Positions 51,437 to 58,635 of a stretch of DNA of 60,332 nt are shown one piece after another. Source of the DNA: Burkholderiales bacterium (lineage in GTDB: Bacteria; Pseudomonadota; Gammaproteobacteria; Burkholderiales; Burkholderiaceae_C); assembly GCA_947452135.1 (NCBI GenBank), contig CANGBT010000003.1, positions 1-60,332 on the forward strand. Reading direction: 5' to 3'. Below the pieces are notes generated by a model. It saw nothing but the letters and a program-made list of their open reading frames with translations. It did not search any database and was not told where the DNA came from. The translations under genes and the position numbers were made by a program. The number at the start of each line of letters is the position of its first letter. Position 1 is the first letter of the stretch.

Positions 51437-52188
51437 GACGCTGCGATCCCGAAGCGAGCCAACAGCGGGTCGGGCACGCCAGCCTCGGCAAAGCCCTTGG
51501 CGCGCAGCAGGCAGGAATCACAGCCACCGCACGGCCGCCCGTCCACTGCGGGGTCGTAGCAGCTGCTGGTCTGCGAATAGTCGACGCCCAAGCGCAGGCC
51601 CTCGCGGATGATCTGGGCCTTGTTCAGGTGCATCAGCGGCGCGTGAATCTTGAGTCGCTGCAAGCCTTCGACACCGGCCTTGGTGGCCAGATTGGCCATC
51701 GCCTCAAAGGCAGCGATGTATTCAGGCCGGCAATCGGGGTAACCCGAAAAATCAAGCGCGTTCACGCCAATGAAGATGTCGGTGGAGCCCAGGGTCTCGG
51801 CCCAGGCCAGGGCGTAGCTGAGAAACACGGTGTTGCGTGCGGGCACGTAGGTGATCGGAATGCCGTCGGCCATGTCATCAACCGAGCGGCCCTTGGGCAC
51901 GTCGATGTCGGCCGTGAGCGCCGACCCGCCGAACGCGCGCAAATCGATGCGCGCTACCACGTGCCGGGCCGCTTGCTGCGTGCGAACCACCGCGTCGGCT
52001 GCGCTCAGTTCGTGAATGTGCCGCTGCCCGTAACTGAAGCTGATTGCGCACGGCTCGAAACCCCGCTCGCGGGCGATGGCCAGAACCGTCGACGAATCGA
52101 GCCCCCCGCTGAGCAACACCACCGCTGGTGCGCGAATTGGCTGCGCTACTCCCGTTTGCATCCCGCTGACCCTGGTCGCTTTGAACAA
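51433..52188 (-). CDS. queC: 7-cyano-7-deazaguanine synthase QueC
   Basis: A 251-residue ATP-dependent enzyme converting 7-carboxy-7-deazaguanine and ammonia to preQ0. The PP-loop SGGLDSST is at about 27-34, and the zinc-binding C-terminus has [19 protein letters not shown] with four cysteines. [22 protein letters not shown] is the family block. ATGs at 52188 and at 52161 (MQTGVA) are both possible. First gene of queC-queD-queE with overlaps, queF following; the 164-bp gap to bchI should hold divergent promoters. No preQ1 riboswitch was evident upstream. Confidence 0.95.
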   Translation of the reverse strand: MFKATRVSGMQTGVAQPIRAPAVVLLSGGLDSSTVLAIARERGFEPCAISFSYGQRHIHELSAADAVVRTQQAARHVVARIDLRAFGGSALTADIDVPKGRSVDDMADGIPITYVPARNTVFLSYALAWAETLGSTDIFIGVNALDFSGYPDCRPEYIAAFEAMANLATKAGVEGLQRLKIHAPLMHLNKAQIIREGLRLGVDYSQTSSCYDPAVDGRPCGGCDSCLLRAKGFAEAGVPDPLLARFGIAAS

Positions 52189-52352
52189 CGGACGAGTTTA
52201 GTGGGCCGGGGAAGCCGTGCTGACCCGCATCGCGATGCGCGAGAGCGTGTGCTAACGTCATTTCGGGTTGCTTTGGCGTTGCTTTGTGTGACGCCCTTGG
52301 CATCCACTCACTCATTTTTCCCTTGGCCGCCGAGCCTACAAAGTCTTCGAAC

Positions 52353-53375
52353 ATGTCTCTGACGTTCCCTTTTTCCGCCATCGTCGGTCAAGACGAAATG
52401 AAGCTTGCGATCCTGATCGCCGCCGTCGACCCCAGCGTGGGCGGGGTGCTGGTTTTTGGCGATCGCGGCACCGGCAAGTCGACCGCGGTGCGCGCGCTGG
52501 CGGCCATGCTGCCCAAGATGCGCGCCGTCATTGGCTGCCGCTACCAGTGCGACCCGGCGTCGCCCGGCGCGGGTTGTGAATTTTGTGCGGGGCTCAAGGG
52601 CTTGGCGGGCAAGTCGCACCTGATCCCGGTGCCGGTGGTTGATCTGCCGCTGGGCGCCACCGAAGACCGTGTGGTCGGTGCACTCGATCTGGAGCGCGCG
52701 CTGTCGCAAGGGGTCAAAGCCTTCGAGCCCGGGTTGCTCGCACGTGCGAACCGCGGCTTTCTCTACATTGACGAGGTGAACCTGCTCGAAGACCACCTGG
52801 TTGACTTGCTCATCGACGTGGCCGCCTCGGGCGAGAACGTCGTCGAGCGCGAAGGCCTGAGCGTGCGCCACCCCGCGCGCTTCGTGCTGGTGGGCAGCGG
52901 CAATCCCGAAGAAGGCGAGTTGCGTCCGCAGTTGCTCGATCGTTTCGGCTTGTCCGTGGAAGTCAAGACGCCGACCGATCTGCCGTCGCGTGTCGAGGTG
53001 GTGCGCCGGCGTGATCAGTTCGAGCGTGACCCTGAAGCCTTCACCGAGCAGTGGAAGAAACAAGACGAGCGCGTGCGCCGCAGCATCACCAAGGGCAAGG
53101 CGCAGCTGTCCAAGGTGGCGGTACCCGATGCCGCGCTCGAGCGCGCCGCGCAGCTGTGCATGGCGCTCGGCACCGACGGCTTGCGTGGCGAGCTCACCTT
53201 GATCCGCGCGGCGCGCTCGCTGGCCGCCCTGGAGGGCGCCGACGCTGTGGGCGATGCGCACCTGCGGCGCGTGGCGCCTTCGGCGCTGCGCCACCGCTTG
53301 CGCCGCAATCCGCTCGACGACGCCGGCTCCACGGTACGCGTCGATCGCGCGGTGGCTGAGCTGTTCGGCGGATGA
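52353..53375 (+). CDS. bchI: Magnesium chelatase ATPase subunit I
   Basis: AAA+ ATPase of 340 residues that, with BchD and BchH, inserts Mg2+ into protoporphyrin IX, the first committed step of bacteriochlorophyll synthesis. Start MSLTFPFSAIVGQDEMKLAI; Walker A GDRGTGKST (36-44), sensor region ANRGFLYIDEVNLLEDHLVDLLID (Walker B) and LVGSGNPEEGELRPQLLDRFG are all typical of BchI. The ATG at 52353 begins the homology; the frame is open to 52284 without support. Overlaps bchD by four bases. Confidence 0.96.
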   Translation: MSLTFPFSAIVGQDEMKLAILIAAVDPSVGGVLVFGDRGTGKSTAVRALAAMLPKMRAVIGCRYQCDPASPGAGCEFCAGLKGLAGKSHLIPVPVVDLPLGATEDRVVGALDLERALSQGVKAFEPGLLARANRGFLYIDEVNLLEDHLVDLLIDVAASGENVVEREGLSVRHPARFVLVGSGNPEEGELRPQLLDRFGLSVEVKTPTDLPSRVEVVRRRDQFERDPEAFTEQWKKQDERVRRSITKGKAQLSKVAVPDAALERAAQLCMALGTDGLRGELTLIRAARSLAALEGADAVGDAHLRRVAPSALRHRLRRNPLDDAGSTVRVDRAVAELFGG

Positions 53376-55336
53376 GCGTGGCCAGCGGCCTGGCCGCTGA
53401 GCGCTGGCAGGCCGTCGCTGCACCCTTGACGGGCACTGCCCGCCACGTGGCTGCGCTGTTCGCGGTCGACCCGGTGGGCACCGGTGGTGTGGTCATCCGC
53501 GCGCTGGCCACCCCGGCGCGTGACGTCTGGCTGCAGCTGTTGCGTGACCTTCTGCCTGAAGGCACGCCCATGCGGCGGGTGCCGCTGCACATCAATGACG
53601 AGCGGCTGCTCGGCGGTCTCGACCTGGCCGCCACGCTGCAAGCGGGCCGTCCGATCGCGCAGCAAGGCGTGCTGACACTCGCCGACGGTGGCGTGGTGCT
53701 GCTGGCGATGGCCGAGCGTCTGGCCGCGGCCACCGCAGCGCGCGTGGCCGCGGTGCTCGACACGAAAGAAGTGGTGCTCGAGCGCGAAGGCTTGGCCTCG
53801 CGCCACGCCACCCGCTTTGGCGTGGTCGCCTTCGACGAAGGCCTGAGCGATGACGAGCGCATGGCGAGCGCGCTGCTCGACCGCATGGCCTTTGCCCTTG
53901 ACCTGCACCCGGTGCTCGAAGACGGCGTGGTGTCTTCGAACGAAGAACGGCTGCGCGAGCTGCCGGCTTTCACCGCCGCCGAAGTGGCCGCCGCACGCGC
54001 CTTGCTGCCGCACATCGAAGCCGACGTCGAATCCGTGCAGGCACTGGTGGCCGCCGCGCTGCAGCTCGGTGTGGATTCGATCCGCGCGCCGCTGCTGGCC
54101 GTGCGCGTGGCGCGTGCCTCCGCAGCGCTCGATGGCCGCCTGTGCCTGATCGACGAAGACGTGGCGCTCGCCGCGTCGCTGGTGCTGGCACCGCGCGCCA
54201 CGCGCATGCCGACGGCCGCACCACCCGACGATGAGCCGCAACCCGACGTCGAAGAGCCCGCCGAGTCGCAGCCTGAAGAAGCGCAGTCGCCCGACGATGC
54301 CGACGCGCCGCCACCGCCCGATTCAAACGAAGACGCGGCCGACGAATCCCCCGACGAGACCGAGCGCCAACCCACGGCCGACGACCTGGCTGAACTGGTG
54401 CTCGAAGCTGCCCAAGCCGCCATCCCGCCGGGGCTGCTGGCCGCGTTGCAATTGGGGCTGGAGCAGCGCGCGCGCAGCCAGGCTTCGGGCCGGGTGGGCG
54501 TGGCCAAGGCCAGCCAGTCGCGCGGCCGGCCACGTGGCGCGCGCCGCGGCGAACCGCGCGCTGGAGCGCGCCTCAACGTGATCGAAACCCTGCGCGCCGC
54601 CGCGCCGTGGCAAAAGCTGCGGCAAGCGGACATGGCTCGCGCGGCGCTGGCTGTCCCCGTTGCGGCAGGCAAGCGCGTCGTGCCGAATACGCCCGTGGCC
54701 CGCGTGCAGGTGCGCCGCGAAGACTTTCACATCACCCGCTACCAGCAGCGCAGCGCGACGACCACGGTGTTCGTGGTCGATGCCTCGGGCTCGTCTGCCC
54801 TGAACCGGCTGGCCGAAGCCAAGGGCGCCGTCGAGTTGCTTCTGGCCGATTGCTACGTGCGCCGCGATCAGGTCGCAGTGCTGTCGTTTCGCGGGCGCAG
54901 CGCCGAGTTGCTGCTGCCGCCCACGCGCTCTCTGGTACGTGCCAAGCGCAGTCTGGCCGGCTTGCCTGGCGGTGGCGGCACGCCACTGGCCTCGGGCATC
55001 GACGCGGCCGCAGCGCTGGGTCAGTCGATCGCAAGGCGCGGCGAAACCCCCATCGTGGTGCTGCTGACCGACGGGCGCGGCAATGTGTCGCGCGACGGCA
55101 GTCCGGGGCGCGCCAAGGCCGCTGAAGACGTCGAACTGGCCGCCCGCCAGTACCGAATGGCCGGTTTGAGCACGCTTCTGATTGACACCTCGCCGCAGCC
55201 GCAGGCGGCCGCTCAGGAGCTGGCGCGCACGCTGGGCGCGGCCTACCTGCCGCTGCCTTACGCCGGCTCGGCCGCGCTGTCGCGCGCGGTGGCGCAGGCG
55301 GGTCAGGCGGTGGCGGCTGCGTCCGTTACCCGCTGA
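53372..55336 (+). CDS. bchD: Magnesium chelatase subunit D
   Basis: The 654-residue D subunit that forms a ring with BchI and links it to BchH. The N-terminal AAA+ part (about 20-270) has a degenerate ATP site (AVDPVGTGGVVIRALA in place of Walker A), as in other BchD. A Pro/Asp/Glu-rich linker lies at about 285-330 (PDDEPQPDVEEPAESQPEE). The C-terminal von Willebrand A domain starts near residue 460 with MIDAS motif VVDASGSS and the later LLTDGRGN. Overlaps bchI (ATGA) and precedes bchO by 13 bp. Confidence 0.96.
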   Translation: MSVASGLAAERWQAVAAPLTGTARHVAALFAVDPVGTGGVVIRALATPARDVWLQLLRDLLPEGTPMRRVPLHINDERLLGGLDLAATLQAGRPIAQQGVLTLADGGVVLLAMAERLAAATAARVAAVLDTKEVVLEREGLASRHATRFGVVAFDEGLSDDERMASALLDRMAFALDLHPVLEDGVVSSNEERLRELPAFTAAEVAAARALLPHIEADVESVQALVAAALQLGVDSIRAPLLAVRVARASAALDGRLCLIDEDVALAASLVLAPRATRMPTAAPPDDEPQPDVEEPAESQPEEAQSPDDADAPPPPDSNEDAADESPDETERQPTADDLAELVLEAAQAAIPPGLLAALQLGLEQRARSQASGRVGVAKASQSRGRPRGARRGEPRAGARLNVIETLRAAAPWQKLRQADMARAALAVPVAAGKRVVPNTPVARVQVRREDFHITRYQQRSATTTVFVVDASGSSALNRLAEAKGAVELLLADCYVRRDQVAVLSFRGRSAELLLPPTRSLVRAKRSLAGLPGGGGTPLASGIDAAAALGQSIARRGETPIVVLLTDGRGNVSRDGSPGRAKAAEDVELAARQYRMAGLSTLLIDTSPQPQAAAQELARTLGAAYLPLPYAGSAALSRAVAQAGQAVAAASVTR

Positions 55337-55349
55337 ACGCTTCACGGGC

Positions 55350-56279
55350 ATGTCCGAACGCCTGGACTGGACGCGCGACGGGCGCGACTGGCCGCACCGC
55401 GAGGCCAGCCGCTTCGTCGAGGCCGGTGGCGTGCGCTGGCATGTGCAGCGGTTTGCGCGCGATGCGGCCGCGCCTCACTCCAGGGTACCCGCGCCACTGA
55501 TCTTGTTATTGCACGGCACGGGTGCGTCCGGCCATTCATGGATGCGCATGCTGCCGTGGCTGCGCCAGCACTTCGATGTGATGTCGGTGGACCTGCCGGG
55601 TCACGCCTTCAGCAGCCTGCCCGCAGCGCAGCAGTCCTCGCTGCCTGGCATGGCGCAAGCGGCCGGGGCGTTGCTTCAGTCGCTGTATGCCAAGCCCGAC
55701 GTGGTGATCGGTCATTCGGCCGGCGCGGCGCTGGGCGCGCGCATGTGCCTCGATGGGCACGTCACGCCGCGGCTGCTGATCAGCCTCAATGGCGCATTCC
55801 TCCCGCTGGGCGGGTTGGCCGGCGTGGTGTTTCCGCCGGTCGCCAAGGTGATGGCTGCGCTGCCGTTTGCGCCGCGATTTTTTGCGGGGCAGGCGAGCGA
55901 TCCGCGCTCGGTCGAGCGGCTGATCGACAGCACAGGCTCCACGCTCGACGCCGAGGGTCGCGCCTTCTACGCGCGGCTGGTGCGCAACCCGGGTCACGTG
56001 GCCGGTGCGCTGGCGATGATGGCCAACTGGGATGTGCAGCCGCTGCTGAGCGATCTGCCCCGCCTCGCTCCACGGCTGGTGCTGGTGGTGGCCGACAAGG
56101 ACCTGACGGTGCCGCCCGCGCAAGGCACCCGCGTGCGCTCGATGTGGCCCGACCCGTCAGCCGTCGAGCTGCACCGCTTGCAGGGCCTGGGCCATCTGGC
56201 CCATGAGGAAGACCCGGCGCAGGTGGCTGCGCTGTGCGTCGAGGCGGCGCGCGCGGCTGGCGTGCTGACGGCGAAGTGA
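55350..56279 (+). CDS. bchO: Magnesium chelatase accessory protein BchO (alpha/beta hydrolase)
   Basis: A 309-residue alpha/beta hydrolase found beside bchI-bchD in many purple bacteria, with an incompletely understood role in the Mg-chelatase step. Typical features are LILLLHGTGASGHSWMRML (oxyanion region), VDLPGHAFS and the nucleophile elbow VIGHSAGAALGARM. GLGHLAHEEDP near the end carries the His. The ATG at 55350 begins the homology, the longer frame to 55182 overlapping bchD. Third gene of the bchIDO set. The next gene (ccmI) is convergent. Confidence 0.92.
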   Translation: MSERLDWTRDGRDWPHREASRFVEAGGVRWHVQRFARDAAAPHSRVPAPLILLLHGTGASGHSWMRMLPWLRQHFDVMSVDLPGHAFSSLPAAQQSSLPGMAQAAGALLQSLYAKPDVVIGHSAGAALGARMCLDGHVTPRLLISLNGAFLPLGGLAGVVFPPVAKVMAALPFAPRFFAGQASDPRSVERLIDSTGSTLDAEGRAFYARLVRNPGHVAGALAMMANWDVQPLLSDLPRLAPRLVLVVADKDLTVPPAQGTRVRSMWPDPSAVELHRLQGLGHLAHEEDPAQVAALCVEAARAAGVLTAK

Positions 56280-56330
56280 CCCTGGCGGAGTAGCGGCGGT
56301 CAGTTCACCGCCAGCGCCCGACGCGCTCGC

Positions 56331-57641
56331 TCAGGGCTGCACGGTGTCGATGACGATCTGCAACCCCTCGGCGCCGATCTTCACGCCGCTGACCTGACCG
56401 GACAGGTCGCCCGGGCTGGGCATCGCGTTGCCTGACTTCGAGATGCGCGCACCGACCACGACGGCCGGGAAGTTCGACAGTTTCATCGCCGGCGACATCG
56501 CCATCGAGTCGTCGAGCACGAAGGTGACCGGCAGGTCAGCCACCGTCTTGCGCACGATGGCCAGCGGCATGCGCGGGCCTTCGATCGCCTTGGCGAAGAT
56601 GAACACCGTGTCGCCGGGCGACACCTTGGCGGCCAGTTGCGGCGACAGCGTCACGCGGCCTGTCACGCGAGCATTCGCGCTGGCCGTGGTGGTCTGGCCA
56701 GATGGCGGTGGCGTCGCAGCGGTTGCAGCAGGCGGCGCGGTTGTCGGCGCACCGCTCCCCCCCGAACCACCCTGTGCGGCGCGGGCGTCCTTGATGCCTT
56801 GCTCGAGGTTGTTGGCGAAATCGCTCGCCGGGGCGGCCAGTTCGCGCGCAAGCGTCCAGTGGGCGATGGCGCGGTCGTAGTCACCCGCCTCGTAGGCCAC
56901 GCTGCCAGCCAGCGCCAGGGCCTTGAGGTTTTTCGGATCCAGCTCAAGGGCACGGGCGATCAGTTTGGCGGGCTCGCCGGCCGCGCGCTGACCCTGAAGC
57001 ACGGCCATCACGTCTGCACGATCGGCCAGCAGCGTCGCATCGTTGGGCGAGAGGGTCGTGGCGCGTTCGTAAGCCTTGGCGGCTTCGGGAAATTTCTGCA
57101 TCGCGGCGTAGGTGCGCGCGAGCAGCGTCCAGCCTTGCAGGTCGTCGGGGTTGGACTGCATGCGCTCGGCGAGTTGCTTGACGAGCCCTTCGACCTGTTC
57201 GGCGGTCACGCTGTCGGTGCTTGCGGCAGCTGGCACCGCCGCCGGTGCGCCGATCGCCGCCGGGTTGCCCAGGCGTTCATAAGCGGCGGTCGCCAGCAAC
57301 GGGATCGCCACAGCGATGACCGCCGCCGTGGCCCACGGCCGGCGCCCCACCGCACCGCTGCCGCCAGATCCGGCAGCCGCGGGTTGGGCGGTGGTTTCCT
57401 CGAGCACCCGACGCTCGATCTCCTCGCACGACACGCGGTGCTGCTCGGGGTCGATCGACCCACGAGCCAACTCGGCATTGAGTTGCGCCAGTTGATCGCG
57501 CAGGATGGCCAGCGTGGTGTGGCTCGCGGCAGCCGATGCATCGGGCGCCGCATCGGCTGGGGCGCGCCTGATCAGCGTGGGCAGCACCATGGCCAGCGCC
57601 AGCGCCATCAGCAGCGCGGTCGAGATCCAGAAAATCGTCAT
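56331..57641 (-). CDS. ccmI: Cytochrome c-type biogenesis protein CcmI (CycH, TPR)
   Basis: A 436-residue membrane protein that presents apocytochrome c to the heme ligase CcmF/H. An N-terminal helix is at 1-22 (MTIFWISTALLMALALAMVL). Its cytoplasmic loop RDQLAQLNAELARGSIDPEQHRVSCEEIERRVLEE is typical of CcmI-1. A second membrane helix follows (about 102-120), then TPR repeats to about residue 290 (DLQGWTLLARTYAAMQKFPEAAKAYERATTLSPNDATLLADRADVMA). The C-terminal 150 residues form a CcmI-2-like beta domain (ARVTGRVTLSPQLAAKVSPGDTVFIFA). The ATG at 57641 is used. Overlaps ccmH by four bases. Last gene of the ccm operon in the window. Confidence 0.92.
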   Translation of the reverse strand: MTIFWISTALLMALALAMVLPTLIRRAPADAAPDASAAASHTTLAILRDQLAQLNAELARGSIDPEQHRVSCEEIERRVLEETTAQPAAAGSGGSGAVGRRPWATAAVIAVAIPLLATAAYERLGNPAAIGAPAAVPAAASTDSVTAEQVEGLVKQLAERMQSNPDDLQGWTLLARTYAAMQKFPEAAKAYERATTLSPNDATLLADRADVMAVLQGQRAAGEPAKLIARALELDPKNLKALALAGSVAYEAGDYDRAIAHWTLARELAAPASDFANNLEQGIKDARAAQGGSGGSGAPTTAPPAATAATPPPSGQTTTASANARVTGRVTLSPQLAAKVSPGDTVFIFAKAIEGPRMPLAIVRKTVADLPVTFVLDDSMAMSPAMKLSNFPAVVVGARISKSGNAMPSPGDLSGQVSGVKIGAEGLQIVIDTVQP

Positions 57642-58111
57642 GAGTGGGTATCGGTGTCGGCTAGCAGTTGACGTGCACGTGCGCGGTCGGACTCGCTGAG
57701 GGCCAGCGGCGGGGTTTTCTGCCGGCCGCGGATGGCGCGCATCAGCGCAAAGGCTCCTGCGAGCAACAAGGCGAACGGTCCCATCCACAGCAGCACGGTG
57801 GTGGCGTTCAAGGGAGGCCGATAGCGCACGAATTCACCGTAGCGCTCGACCATGAAGTCGATGATCTGCCGCTCGGACTGGCCTTCGCTGAGCTTGGTGC
57901 GGATCTGCTTGCGCAAATCGACTGCCAGATCGGCATGCGAGGCGGCGATGGTCTCGTTTTGGCAGACCAGGCAGCGCAGTTCTTCAGCCACGGCCATCAC
58001 GCGGGCTTCGAGCGCGGGGTCGGCGGCGCTGTTTTGGGCCTCGGTGGCGCGGGCCAACGGGCAGGCGATGAGCACCACCAGCGCCAGAGCGATCAACCCG
58101 TTGCGCTTCAT
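57638..58111 (-). CDS. ccmH: Cytochrome c maturation protein CcmH (CycL)
   Basis: A 157-residue periplasmic thiol-oxidoreductase anchored by one C-terminal helix, keeping apocytochrome cysteines reduced for heme attachment. A signal peptide covers about 1-22. The motif LRCLVCQN (Cys47, Cys50) is the family's signature, followed by IAASHADLAVDLRKQIRTKLSEGQSERQIIDFMVERYGEFVRYRPP. The membrane helix is at about 107-125 (LLWMGPFALLLAGAFALM). Overlaps ccmI and ccmG by four bases each. Confidence 0.96.
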   Translation of the reverse strand: MKRNGLIALALVVLIACPLARATEAQNSAADPALEARVMAVAEELRCLVCQNETIAASHADLAVDLRKQIRTKLSEGQSERQIIDFMVERYGEFVRYRPPLNATTVLLWMGPFALLLAGAFALMRAIRGRQKTPPLALSESDRARARQLLADTDTHS

Positions 58112-58635
58112 GAGGCCTCCAGTTGGGCCACCAGCGGCAGCAGCGTGTCGCGCAGCGACTCGGGGGTGATCGGCCCGATTTGCTTGTGTCGAATCACGCC
58201 TTGCTTGTCGATCACGAAGGTCTCGGGCACGCCGTACACCCCGTAATCGATGCCGACCAGGCCCTCGGTGTCCGACAGCGAGGTCACGTACGGATCGCCC
58301 GACTTGCGCAGCAGGCCGAGGGCGTCCTCGCGCTTGTCCTTGTAGTTCAGGCCGTAGACCTTGACGGTGCCGGTCTTGGCCAGCTCGACCAGCAGCGGGT
58401 GCTCCTGCCGGCATGCCACGCACCACGAGGCCCACACGTTGAGCAGCCAGACCTGACCGCGCAGGTCCTGCGTCGACATCATTTGCTCGGGCGCATCGAG
58501 ACGCGGCAGCTTGAAGGCTGGCGCGGGCTTGTTCACCAGCGGCGAGGGCACTTCATGCGGGTCGCGGTTCAGGCCCACGGCCAGAAAGCCGGCGAGCACC
58601 AGAAAAATCACCAGTGGCAGCAGATAGCGCTTCAT
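58108..58635 (-). CDS. ccmG: Thiol:disulfide interchange protein CcmG (DsbE)
   Basis: A 175-residue periplasmic thioredoxin-like reductase for cytochrome c maturation. It has an N-terminal uncleaved anchor (LLPLVIFLVLAGFLAVGL), a thioredoxin fold and active site WASWCVACRQEHP (Cys72, Cys75). The segment YGVYGVPETFVIDKQGVIRHKQIGPI, with GVPET and the cis-Pro, is diagnostic of DsbE. Overlaps ccmF and ccmH by four bases each. Confidence 0.96.
   Translation of the reverse strand: MKRYLLPLVIFLVLAGFLAVGLNRDPHEVPSPLVNKPAPAFKLPRLDAPEQMMSTQDLRGQVWLLNVWASWCVACRQEHPLLVELAKTGTVKVYGLNYKDKREDALGLLRKSGDPYVTSLSDTEGLVGIDYGVYGVPETFVIDKQGVIRHKQIGPITPESLRDTLLPLVAQLEAS

Noticed and set aside
52189-52352. Possible preQ1 riboswitch upstream of queC or PpsR site upstream of bchI
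   Set aside because: No preQ1-I/II aptamer core and no TGT-N12-ACA palindrome could be found by reading either strand.
53015-54672. Two long minus-strand frames (408 and 492 codons) opposite bchI/bchD
   Set aside because: Low-complexity Ser/Arg/Ala composition; bchD on the plus strand is certain.
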